Origin: Billgrantia aerodenitrificans
GTDB taxonomy: Bacteria; Pseudomonadota; Gammaproteobacteria; Pseudomonadales; Halomonadaceae
Reading direction: 5' to 3'
NCBI RefSeq assembly: GCF_021404405.1
Contig: NZ_JABFTV010000012.1
Location: 114,712-178,711, forward strand
DNA: 64,000 nt
Positions 24,919-32,539 of the stretch are shown piece after piece. The notes below the pieces were generated by a model that was not told the origin of the DNA, did not search any database, and worked only from the letters and a program-made list of their open reading frames with translations. How positions within the stretch are numbered: the first letter of the stretch is position 1; each line of letters begins with the position of its first letter. Made by a program: the position numbers and the translations under genes.

Positions 24919-25401
24919 TTACTCGTCGCCGGCTTCCTGCATCTGCTTCAGCAGGTAGTTCTCGATGCCGACCTTGTCGATAAGGCCGAGCTCGGTCTCG
25001 ATATGGTCGATATGCTCTTCTTCATCGGCCAGGATGTGACGGAACAGATCGCGGGAAACGTAGTCCTTGACCTGCTCGCAGTAGGCGATGGCCTCGATGT
25101 AGTCGTTGCGTCCTTCATGCTCGATCTTTAGATCGCTCTCGAGCATCTCGCGCACGTTCTCGCCGATGTGCAGCTTACCGAGGTCCTGCAGGTTGGGTAC
25201 CCCTTCGAGGAACAGGATGCGCTCGATCAGCTTGTCGGCATGCTTCATTTCGTCGATGGACTCGTCGTACTCCCACTTGGCCAGCGCCTTGAGGCCCCAG
25301 TCCTTGTACATCTTGGCATGCAGGAAGTACTGGTTGATCGCCACCAGCTCGTTGCCGAGAGCCTTGTTGAGGTACTCGATGACCTTGGCATCGCCTTTCA
25401 T
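24919..25401 (-). CDS. bfr: Bacterioferritin
   Basis: A 160-residue heme-containing ferritin that stores iron in a 24-subunit shell. The di-iron ligands are seen in NELVAINQYFLHA (Glu at about 18), DEMKHAD (Glu 51 and His 54 equivalents) and DEEEHID. The heme-binding methionine of DEMKHAD is kept. It closely follows the standard Bfr length of about 158. The bfd gene is upstream on the same strand, but a terminator lies between them, so they are separately transcribed. Confidence 0.96.
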   Translation of the reverse strand: MKGDAKVIEYLNKALGNELVAINQYFLHAKMYKDWGLKALAKWEYDESIDEMKHADKLIERILFLEGVPNLQDLGKLHIGENVREMLESDLKIEHEGRNDYIEAIAYCEQVKDYVSRDLFRHILADEEEHIDHIETELGLIDKVGIENYLLKQMQEAGDE

Positions 25402-25494
25402 TGCCTTTCTCCCTTCTCCGATCGGTCGTGGGGCCTTGCTTTGTCGTTACGTGACGCTCATCCATTAATGATAGGCAGTATCCGGCCAACCACG

Positions 25495-25527
25495 CAAAAA
25501 ATCCAACCGGAGCAGCAGGTTGGATCA
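25495..25527 (-). terminator. Rho-independent terminator of bfd
   Basis: ATCCAACC (25501-25508) pairs with GGTTGGAT (25518-25525). On the minus strand the stem is followed by a run of six T. It separates bfd from bfr. Confidence 0.82.
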
Positions 25528-25595
25528 ATGACAACAAGAATGAGAAAGATTGGCGTCACCCGCAGGACGGCTGCCTGCGGGGAAGAAGAGAGCCG

Positions 25596-25802
25596 CTATA
25601 CGGCGTAAGCCAGGTCGTTGGCGGAAGCCATGACTTCAGCGGTGATGGCGTCGCGGGTAATGGTCTTGCCCACACAGGCGCACTTGCCGCACTGGGTACC
25701 GCAGCCCGTTTCGCGCTGAACCTCGCGCCAGCTGCGCGCGCCGTCCGCCACGGTCTCACGGATCTTGCGGTCTGATACGCCCTTGCAGAGACATACGTAC
25801 AT
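25596..25802 (-). CDS. bfd: Bacterioferritin-associated ferredoxin
   Basis: A 68-residue [2Fe-2S] protein that docks on bacterioferritin and passes electrons for iron release. The cluster ligands follow the family pattern: C4-x-C6 (CLC) and C38-x2-C41 (CGKC). The start at 25802 gives MYVCLC and has AGG 8 nt before it; an ATG two codons upstream sits on the ribosome site. A Fur-box-like sequence lies about 30-48 bp upstream, as expected for a gene switched on by iron shortage. Confidence 0.94.
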   Translation of the reverse strand: MYVCLCKGVSDRKIRETVADGARSWREVQRETGCGTQCGKCACVGKTITRDAITAEVMASANDLAYAV

Positions 25803-25831
25803 CGACATCACCTCGCTGTGCTTACGAGGCT

Positions 25832-25850
25832 TAATGTAAATGATTCGCAT
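25832..25850 (-). promoter_or_regulatory. Probable Fur box of bfd
   Basis: TAATGTAAATGATTCGCAT (25832-25850) resembles the 19-bp Fur consensus GATAATGATAATCATTATC, with AAATGATTCGCAT as the clearest core. It lies in the short leader of bfd. Confidence 0.55.
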
Positions 25851-25895
25851 AGACTATCGCAAGGGCAAATCGAACATTTTTTGATCGGCGTCACA

Positions 25896-26375
25896 TCACC
25901 GCCGCGTCGACTTGGGCAGCACGACCACTTGCGTTCCGGAGACGATATCCGGCCAGCTGCGACGCTGGCGGTCGAACAGCACCCAGAGGTAGCCCAGGCC
26001 GAAGGCGGCCAGGGAAAGCCAGGCCACCACATAGCGGACCAGGCTTTGCATCAGCGTGATCGAGCGGCCATCGAGAGTCTGCACACGCAGGCGCCAGGCC
26101 TGCATGCCAAGCGTCATGCCACCGCGCATCCAGGAGAAGGCGAAGAAGACGAAGGCGCCTATCAGCAGCAGCAGTTGCAGCGTCATGCGCTGGGGCTCTC
26201 CCGCCCCGACATCCTCCGGGCCCAGGCCCAGCACGTAGCGCACGAATGCCACGTGCAGCACGGCGATGGCGATCCAGATCGCCGCCACCAGAAAGGCGTC
26301 GTAGAGCATGGCGCCCAGGCGCCGGCCGAGGCCGGTCGGCCACACATCGTCGAGCTGATCGAAACGTCGTTGCAT
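25896..26375 (-). CDS. RDD-family membrane protein
   Basis: A 159-residue protein with three or four helices. It has the RDD hallmarks: G-L-G-R-R-L-G-A-M-L-Y-D-A-F near the N-terminus and the central GMTLGMQAWRLRV. Family members have been linked to sodium and alkaline tolerance in some halophiles, which may be relevant here, but the role is unproven. It lies 60 bp after lptG on the same strand and may share its transcript. Confidence 0.85.
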   Translation of the reverse strand: MQRRFDQLDDVWPTGLGRRLGAMLYDAFLVAAIWIAIAVLHVAFVRYVLGLGPEDVGAGEPQRMTLQLLLLIGAFVFFAFSWMRGGMTLGMQAWRLRVQTLDGRSITLMQSLVRYVVAWLSLAAFGLGYLWVLFDRQRRSWPDIVSGTQVVVLPKSTRR

Positions 26376-26435
26376 TGCGGTTTCTTCCTAACGTGTACGT
26401 GGGCTCGGTCGCCCAGGCAGTCGCGGCCAGGCCCC

Positions 26436-27500
26436 CTAGCCGGTACGGCGCAGTAGGTACAGTCCCAGCCCGGCACTGAACAGAATCGGGGTCAGCACCG
26501 CCCATACCGGGGAAAAGCCGAACACCGTCGAGGCCGGTGCCAGCAGGTCCTGCAGGTACTTGAACGTCAACCCGACGATGACCCCATAGAACACCCGCGT
26601 ACCGGCCGCCACGGTGCGCAGCGGGCCGAACACGAACGAGGCCGCCACCAGCACCAGCGAGCCCATCATCAGCGGCATCAGCATCTTCTGCCAGAAGTAG
26701 AGCAACGGCTGGGTCGCCTGCAGGCCCTGATCCCGCAGGAAGCGGGAGTAGGCCCACAGCTCGCTGGGCGCCTGGCTGTTGATCGGCAGCAGCAGCCGAT
26801 TGAGCTGGGCCGGCGTCAGGTTGGTCTGCCAGGGGTGCTGGGCGTGATGCTCCGCCTCGGTGCGGTCGTCGAAGAAGCGCGTGATGCCCACTTCCTCGAG
26901 CTGCCAGCTGCCGTCGCGCCATACCGCACGCTCGGCCACGATGGCCTCGCGCAGTTCGCGCCCCTCGAAGCGATAGCGGGTAAGGTCGAGCACGGTGTCA
27001 TCGGCGCGTATGGCACCGAAGCGGTAGACGCTGTCGCCCTCACGCTGCCAGCCGCCGCGCTGGACCAGCACCGCCCCTTCGCCCTGCATCTGCTCCAGGC
27101 GCCAGGCGCTGGCGAACTGCTCGGTACGCGGGCTGACATACTCGGCGGTCAGCAGTACCACGACCACCACCAGGATGATGGGCTTCATCACCCCCCACAG
27201 GATGCGCGCCAGAGAGCGTCCTGCGGCCCGCATCACCGTCAGCTCGTTGCTCGACGCCATGCTGCCCAGACCGATCAGCGCGCCGATCAACACCGCCACT
27301 GGGGCGTATTGATAGAAGCGCCATGGCACCCGCATCAACAGATAGAGCAGCACCTGGAAGGCACCGTAGTTGCCCTCTACGTCGTCCAGGTCGTTGATGT
27401 AAGAGATCACCAGGTCGAGGCCCAGCAGCACGACCTGGACGACGATGATCGCCCCCAGCACGTTGCGGGCGATATAGCGATCGAGACGATCCGTCAGCAT
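26436..27500 (-). CDS. lptG: LPS export ABC transporter permease LptG
   Basis: A 354-residue inner-membrane permease, half of the LptB2FG complex that extracts lipopolysaccharide toward LptC and LptA. Six helices are split 3+3 around a periplasmic beta-jellyroll domain (about 100-270). The N-terminus LTDRLDRYIARNVL and the ASSNELTVMRAAG loop that contacts LptB are typical. The ATG overlaps the lptF stop by one base, so the two are translationally coupled. Confidence 0.95.
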   Translation of the reverse strand: MLTDRLDRYIARNVLGAIIVVQVVLLGLDLVISYINDLDDVEGNYGAFQVLLYLLMRVPWRFYQYAPVAVLIGALIGLGSMASSNELTVMRAAGRSLARILWGVMKPIILVVVVVLLTAEYVSPRTEQFASAWRLEQMQGEGAVLVQRGGWQREGDSVYRFGAIRADDTVLDLTRYRFEGRELREAIVAERAVWRDGSWQLEEVGITRFFDDRTEAEHHAQHPWQTNLTPAQLNRLLLPINSQAPSELWAYSRFLRDQGLQATQPLLYFWQKMLMPLMMGSLVLVAASFVFGPLRTVAAGTRVFYGVIVGLTFKYLQDLLAPASTVFGFSPVWAVLTPILFSAGLGLYLLRRTG

Positions 27501-28579
27501 CAACGCATCCCCCTGCGCTGGTGGTGCATCATCAGGCCCAGGCCGAGCGCCAGGAACATGAGGTGAATCGGCCACATGCCGATCACCGCCGGCAGAGTGC
27601 CGCGGCCGATGGCATCCAGCGCCGCCAGCAGTAGGCTGAGATAGCAGACGTGCAGAAAAATCGCCGGCAGCAGCTTGGCGAAGCGTCCCTGACGCGGGTT
27701 GACCTTTGAGAGCGGCATCGCCATCAGCGTCAGGATGAAGACCATCAGCGGCAACGACAGGCGCCACTGCAACTGGGCCTGCGCGCGGCTGGAGTCGTCG
27801 CCCAGCAGCTCAGCCGTGGTGGCGTACTCCGACGACTCCAGCTCGCGTCGCTCACCGCCGAGCGAGAGGCGTACGGCATAGGTCTCGAACTCCAACCGCT
27901 CGGCCTCGAAGCGCCCCGGGTCGACGCTGTAGCGCTCGCCGTCGGCCAGCACCAGGAAGCGGCTGCCGGTATCGGGGTCGACGGTCTGGTAGCCGCTGCC
28001 GGCGCGGGTCACCGCGGTTTCCGGCGTGCCGTCGCGGCGTCGCTGCCGCTCGCTGATGAACACCTCTAGCATGCGGCTGCCGTCATCGCTGAACGACTCG
28101 GTGTAGGCGGTGCGGCCGCCACCGAAGTCCTGAAAGCGCCCCGGTGCCAGGGCAGAGAAGTCGAGCCGGCTGCGCTGTTCCTCCAGCATCACGGCGTTGT
28201 GCAGCGCCCCGGCAGGGGTCAGCCACAGGCTGCACAGCCCGACCAATACCGCCACCAGGGAGGCCGGCACCAGGCTGATCTGGAACAGCCGAATGGGGCT
28301 GGTACCGCAAGCCACCAGCACGGTGATCTCGCTGTTGAGATAGAGCTGCCCATAGGCCAGCAGAATGCCGAGAAAGAAGGCCAGCGGTAGAATCAGCTCG
28401 AGAAAGCCGGGCAGGTGGAACAGCATCAAGTTGCCAAGGATGGTGGCAGGAATGTCGCCCTCCGCCGCGTCGGTGAAGTAGCGGATGAACCGGCTGCCCA
28501 TGATGACCAGCAACAGCACGCCGGCAACGGCGGCCATGGTGAGCAGGATCTCGCGGGTCAGGTATCGAAAAATGATCAT
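27500..28579 (-). CDS. lptF: LPS export ABC transporter permease LptF
   Basis: A 359-residue partner of LptG with the same 3+3 helix layout around a periplasmic domain. The start MIIFRYLTREILLT and the loop LYLNSEITVLVACG are family-typical. ATG 28579 is chosen because it starts the first helix; the in-frame extension upstream has no support. It is divergent from pepA with a 116-bp gap, the conserved gammaproteobacterial arrangement. Confidence 0.95.
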   Translation of the reverse strand: MIIFRYLTREILLTMAAVAGVLLLVIMGSRFIRYFTDAAEGDIPATILGNLMLFHLPGFLELILPLAFFLGILLAYGQLYLNSEITVLVACGTSPIRLFQISLVPASLVAVLVGLCSLWLTPAGALHNAVMLEEQRSRLDFSALAPGRFQDFGGGRTAYTESFSDDGSRMLEVFISERQRRRDGTPETAVTRAGSGYQTVDPDTGSRFLVLADGERYSVDPGRFEAERLEFETYAVRLSLGGERRELESSEYATTAELLGDDSSRAQAQLQWRLSLPLMVFILTLMAMPLSKVNPRQGRFAKLLPAIFLHVCYLSLLLAALDAIGRGTLPAVIGMWPIHLMFLALGLGLMMHHQRRGMR

Positions 28580-28695
28580 GCAGCGGTCTTCCATGCAATG
28601 GCGCCATGCCTTGAGTACACTGGGGTGATTCGGCAGGCCCCGGAGCCGTGCCGGCATTATCCAGAATCCCCCATCGCTTGTCTTGTGGAGTCACC

Positions 28696-30216
28696 ATGGA
28701 ATTCCCAGTTCAGACGGCCAATCCTGCCAAGGCCGAATCGGCCTGCCTCGTGGTCCCGGTTTTCAAGGATGGCGATCTGCTGCCTGCCGCCGCCAAGCTC
28801 GACGACGCCAGCGAGCGGCTGATTGGCCAGTTGATCGAGCGCGGCGACTTCGATGCCAAGCTGGGCAACGTGCAACTGCTCCCCTTCGCCCCCGGCCTCA
28901 GCGCCGACCGCCTGATGCTGGTGGGGCTGGGCGAGCGCGGCAAGTGCCAGGAGCGGGCCTTCATCAAGGCACTGGATGCCGCCTTCACCGCCGTTGCCGG
29001 CCTGCCGGTGGAAGACGTCGCCGTAGCCTTCACCGACGTCCCCGTGCCTGAGCGTAGCATTGCCTGGAAGGCGCGCATGACCGCCGAAGCGGCGCAGCGT
29101 GCGGTCTACCGCTTCGATGAGTTCAAATCGGAGAAGGCCCCGCGCCCGCGGCTCGACAAGGTCGCCCTGCTGCTCAGCGACAGCGAGGCCGCCGGCGAAG
29201 CCCGCGAAGGCGCGCGCATCGGCAATGCCGTGGGCCAGGGCGTGGCCTACACCCGCACCCTGGGCAACCTGCCGGGCAACATCTGCACGCCGAGCTACCT
29301 GGCCGACCAGGCCGAGCAGCTCGGCCGTGAATCGGGCGGCACCCTCGCGGTCGAGATCCTCGACGAGGCGGCACTGGAGGAACTCGGCGCCCACAGCCTG
29401 CTATCGGTGGGCCGCGGCAGCGAACAGCCCTCGCGGCTGATCGTGATGAAGTACCAGGGCGCCGACAGCGCCGATGAGGCCCCTCACGTACTGGTCGGCA
29501 AGGGCATCACCTTCGATACCGGCGGCATCTCGCTCAAGCCCGGCGAGGCCATGGACGAGATGAAGTTCGACATGTGCGGTGCGGCCAGCGTGTTCGGCAC
29601 CGCCAAAGCGGTACTCGGCATCCGCCCCAAGCTCAACCTGGTGTTCATCGTCGCCGCCGCCGAGAACATGCCTGACGGCCGCGCCACCAAGCCCGGCGAC
29701 ATCATCAAGACGCTAAAAGGGCTCACCGTGGAAGTGCTCAACACCGACGCCGAGGGGCGCCTGGTGCTGTGCGACGCCCTGACCTACGCCGAGCGCTTCG
29801 AGCCTGCCAGCGTGGTCGACATCGCCACCCTCACCGGCGCGGCGATCATCGCCCTGGGCCACCACGCCACCGGTCTGCTCTCCAATGACGACGACCTGGC
29901 ACTGGACCTGCTCGACGCTGGCGAAGCGGCCTGGGACCGCGCCTGGCACCTGCCGTTGTGGGACGAGTACAAGGAGCAGCTCGACTCCAACTTCGCCGAC
30001 ATGGCCAACATCGGCGGTCGCCCGGCCGGTACCATCACCGCGGCCTGCTTCCTCTCGCGATTCGCCGACAAGTTCCCCTGGGCGCACCTGGACATTGCCG
30101 GCACCGCCTGGACCTCAGGCAAGCAGAAAGGCGCCAGCGGCCGCCCGGTGGGGCTGCTGACCCAGTACCTGCTCGATCGTGAGGAAGAGGCGCGCCAGGT
30201 CGAAAACGAGAGCTGA
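28696..30216 (+). CDS. pepA: Leucyl aminopeptidase
   Basis: A 506-residue M17 aminopeptidase. The C-terminal catalytic domain has the two-metal and active-site segments KGITFDTGGISLKP (about 275) and NTDAEGRLVL (about 345). It removes N-terminal residues, preferring leucine. In E. coli PepA also binds DNA for Xer recombination and carAB control; that may hold here. ATG 28696 follows GTGGAG. A hairpin at 30267-30296 follows the stop. Confidence 0.96.
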   Translation: MEFPVQTANPAKAESACLVVPVFKDGDLLPAAAKLDDASERLIGQLIERGDFDAKLGNVQLLPFAPGLSADRLMLVGLGERGKCQERAFIKALDAAFTAVAGLPVEDVAVAFTDVPVPERSIAWKARMTAEAAQRAVYRFDEFKSEKAPRPRLDKVALLLSDSEAAGEAREGARIGNAVGQGVAYTRTLGNLPGNICTPSYLADQAEQLGRESGGTLAVEILDEAALEELGAHSLLSVGRGSEQPSRLIVMKYQGADSADEAPHVLVGKGITFDTGGISLKPGEAMDEMKFDMCGAASVFGTAKAVLGIRPKLNLVFIVAAAENMPDGRATKPGDIIKTLKGLTVEVLNTDAEGRLVLCDALTYAERFEPASVVDIATLTGAAIIALGHHATGLLSNDDDLALDLLDAGEAAWDRAWHLPLWDEYKEQLDSNFADMANIGGRPAGTITAACFLSRFADKFPWAHLDIAGTAWTSGKQKGASGRPVGLLTQYLLDREEEARQVENES

Positions 30217-30266
30217 CGCCGCCAAGGTTGCCATCCCGGGCGTCAACCGTTACATCTGTCGCATCA

Positions 30267-30296
30267 GGCGCTCCGGATGCATCCCGCCGGAGCGCC
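30267..30296 (+). terminator. Hairpin after pepA
   Basis: GGCGCTCCGG (30267-30276) pairs perfectly with CCGGAGCGCC (30287-30296). No T-run follows, only GAAAAGC. It lies between pepA and ilvE and may be an attenuating or processing hairpin. Confidence 0.5.
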
Positions 30297-30347
30297 GAAA
30301 AGCTCAATAAATCGCCGGAATCCCGGCATAGCGGAGACCCATTTGCC

Positions 30348-31445
30348 GTGCCCAACGCCACTTTCGACATGCTGCCCACCGCCACGCCCACGGCAGCCAA
30401 CATTCGCGACGACATTCTCGCCAACCCCGGTTTCGGCCTGCACTTCAGCGACCACATGGCCCATGTTCGCTGGACTGCCGATGCCGGCTGGCACGGTCAC
30501 GAAGTGCGCCCCTACGGTCCGCTGACACTCGACCCGGCGGCCGCCGTACTGCACTACGGCCAGGAGATCTTCGAGGGCATCAAGGCCTACCGCCACCCGG
30601 ACGGCTCGGTATGGTCGTTCCGCCCGGAGAAGAACGCCGAGCGCTTTCGCCGCAGCGCGCGCCGCCTGGCGCTGCCGGAGCTCGACGACGAAACCTTCGT
30701 CGAGTCGCTGCGTGCACTGATGCAGCTCGACCAGGGCTGGGTGCCCACGCCCAAGAACGCGGGCGACGAATCGAGCCTCTACCTGCGCCCGTTCATGATC
30801 GCCAGCGAGAAATTCCTCGGCGTACGCCCGGCCAAGGAGGTCGACTACTACGTGATCGCCTCCCCCGCCGGCGCCTACTTCAAGGGCGGCATCGCCCCGG
30901 TGTCGATCTGGCTCTCCTCGCACTACAAGCGCGCCGCCCCCGGGGGCACCGGCTTCGCCAAGTGCGGCGGCAACTACGCGGCCTCGCTGGCGGCCCAGAA
31001 GGAAGCCGAGAAGTACGGCTGCAGCCAGGTCGCCTTCCTCGACGCCGCCGAGAACAAGTGGATCGAGGAGCTGGGCGGCATGAACCTGTTCTTCGTCTAC
31101 AAGGACGGCCGCCTGGTCACCCCGCGCCTGACCGACACCATTCTCGAGGGCGTAACCCGCGACTCGGTGCTCACCCTTGGCCGCGACGAGGGCCTGACCC
31201 CGGAAGAGCGCGCCATCAGCATCGACGAGTGGCGCGACGGCGTGGCTTCCGGCGAGATCGCCGAAGTCTTCGCCTGCGGCACCGCCGCGGTGATCACCCC
31301 GGTGGGCCAACTGGTCACCGAGGACGGCACCGTGAAGATGCCTGACGCCGGCAACGAGATCGCCAAGCGCCTGCGCGGCAAGCTGCTCGATCTGCAGTAC
31401 GGCCGGGCCGAAGATAAGCACGGTTGGTTGACGCGCCTGGTGTAA
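30348..31445 (+). CDS. ilvE: Branched-chain amino-acid aminotransferase
   Basis: A 365-residue class IV PLP aminotransferase that makes or degrades valine, leucine and isoleucine. FEGIKAYR, YLRPFMIAS and the PLP-lysine region KCGGNYAASLAAQ are those of the longer (type II) BCAT group. The GTG at 30348 is chosen; the next ATG (30369) has no ribosome site. The gene sits between pepA and holC, which are normally neighbours, and is followed by repeat sequences. Confidence 0.93.
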   Translation: MPNATFDMLPTATPTAANIRDDILANPGFGLHFSDHMAHVRWTADAGWHGHEVRPYGPLTLDPAAAVLHYGQEIFEGIKAYRHPDGSVWSFRPEKNAERFRRSARRLALPELDDETFVESLRALMQLDQGWVPTPKNAGDESSLYLRPFMIASEKFLGVRPAKEVDYYVIASPAGAYFKGGIAPVSIWLSSHYKRAAPGGTGFAKCGGNYAASLAAQKEAEKYGCSQVAFLDAAENKWIEELGGMNLFFVYKDGRLVTPRLTDTILEGVTRDSVLTLGRDEGLTPEERAISIDEWRDGVASGEIAEVFACGTAAVITPVGQLVTEDGTVKMPDAGNEIAKRLRGKLLDLQYGRAEDKHGWLTRLV

Positions 31446-31510
31446 CAGCGAAGGCGCTGCAATGGGCTCGCTGGCGCGAGTCCGTTGCTACCACGGCATT
31501 ACCACCGAGG

Positions 31511-31580
31511 CGAGGGGCGCCGAAGGGCAGGCCGGCGCGGAGGTCCTACGCCAGGGATGGCGTCGGTAGCGTACAGGGAA
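31511..31580 (+). repeat. Repeat family A, truncated copy A1
   Basis: Bases from CGAGGGGCGCCG to GTCGGTAGCG match the left half of the element at 56966-57070: GAGGTCCTACGCCAGGGATG is shared nearly exactly. The right arm is missing, so it cannot form the full palindrome. It lies just after ilvE. Confidence 0.7.
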
Positions 31581-31624
31581 GTATCCACAGTCACGATGTC
31601 ATCCGCTCGCCTGAGCTTGCGCAG

Positions 31625-31763
31625 GCTCTGAAATAAAACGCGGCGAGCGATGGCCAGACAAGGCAAAAATTGGCGAAATAGCGGAGTTTACAAGTCGTAA
31701 ATGAGCATATTGAGCCAATTTTTAACGCCGTATGGCCGAGCGCAGCCCGTTTTAGACAGAGCG
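31625..31763 (+). repeat. Repeat family B, copy B1
   Basis: A ~139-bp element with ends GCTCTG...GTTTTAGACAGAGC that are imperfect inverted repeats. It contains GACAAGGCAAAA, CGGAGTTTAC and TTTTTAACGCCGTATGGCC, all found in the same order in the inverted copy at 63286-63425. Inner inverted repeats (AAATTGGC with GCCAATTT) add structure. It ends 2-3 bases before the holC start and may carry its promoter or affect its leader. With copy A1 it fills the 320-bp ilvE-holC gap. Confidence 0.75.
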
Positions 31764-31765
31764 TC

Positions 31766-32206
31766 ATGACGCAAGTAGATTTTTACATCCTCCCCGATAC
31801 CACGCTGGAAGCACGGCTCGGCTTCGCCTGCCGGCTGGCCGAGACCATCGCCGGCAAGGGCTACCGGCTGCACCTGCACGCCGAGGACGAGGCCATGGCC
31901 AGCGATCTCGACGAGCGGCTGTGGACCTTCCGCCCCGAAGCCTACCTGCCCCACGCCCTGCTCGGCAGCGAGATGGCCGAGAGCGTGGCGGTAACCATCG
32001 GCTGGGAACAGCCGCCCGAGCCCAGCGCCGAAGCGCCCATGGCGCTGCTCAACCTCGACCCGGGCATCCCCGAGTGGTTCTCGCGCTTCGAGCGGGTCGC
32101 CGAAATCATCAACCAGCACCAGCAGGTGCTCGTCGCCAAGCGCGAGTGCTGGCAGACCTACAAGCAGCGCGGCTATCCCGTGAAGGCACATCAACTACGC
32201 GGCTGA
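31766..32206 (+). CDS. holC: DNA polymerase III, chi subunit
   Basis: A 146-residue clamp-loader accessory subunit that links the polymerase to SSB. VDFYILPD at the N-terminus, LHLHAEDE in the middle and LNLDPGIPEWFSRFERVAEI near the end are the HolC pattern. It is normally directly between pepA and valS; here it is separated from both by dispersed repeats and by ilvE. The start at 31766 lies right at the end of repeat B1 and has no clear ribosome site. Confidence 0.93.
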   Translation: MTQVDFYILPDTTLEARLGFACRLAETIAGKGYRLHLHAEDEAMASDLDERLWTFRPEAYLPHALLGSEMAESVAVTIGWEQPPEPSAEAPMALLNLDPGIPEWFSRFERVAEIINQHQQVLVAKRECWQTYKQRGYPVKAHQLRG

Positions 32207-32225
32207 GCCCCCCAAGGCGCCAATG

Positions 32226-32375
32226 CGAGGGGCGCCGAGGTGAGGGGCGCCGAGGTGAGGGGCGCCGAGGTGAGGGGCGCCGGGGGCAGGCCGAAGAGGA
32301 GGTTCTTCGCCATGGATGGCGAAGATAGCGCCCAGGGATGGGTTCACAGCGCCTCCTCGCAGGCCTGCCCCCGGA
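32226..32375 (+). repeat. Repeat family A, copy A2, with expanded left end
   Basis: Left arm GGGGGCAGGCC...GAGGAGG (about 32282-32302) and right arm CCTCCTCGCAGGCCTGCCCCC (about 32352-32372) form a long palindrome. The inner part CGCCATGGATGGCG is a second hairpin. The left end carries a 15-bp unit (gaggggcgccgaggt) in three exact tandem copies plus a variant (32227-32286). It lies between holC and the valS promoter. Confidence 0.8.
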
Positions 32376-32422
32376 TCAGCCCCGCTTCCATGCAGCTTCG
32401 CTGACAATGGCCACTTGGTTGG

Positions 32423-32452
32423 CTGACGCCAAGCTCCCCATCGCGCTATAAT
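32423..32452 (+). promoter_or_regulatory. Probable sigma-70 promoter of valS
   Basis: TATAAT at 32447-32452 with CTGACG at 32423-32428, an 18-bp spacer. The start codon is 88 bp downstream. The rest of the 333-bp holC-valS gap is repeat A2 and plain leader. Confidence 0.6.
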
Positions 32453-32539
32453 CGAGCCCATTTTTCGCACGCTTTCGACGACTTCCCGCCGCCCGGCCCC
32501 ACGACCCGGCGGCGATCATTTCTGGACCCGGAACGCCCC

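Noticed and set aside
32227..32286. Short CRISPR-like array
   Set aside because: Units are directly adjacent 15-mers without spacers, and no cas genes are present.
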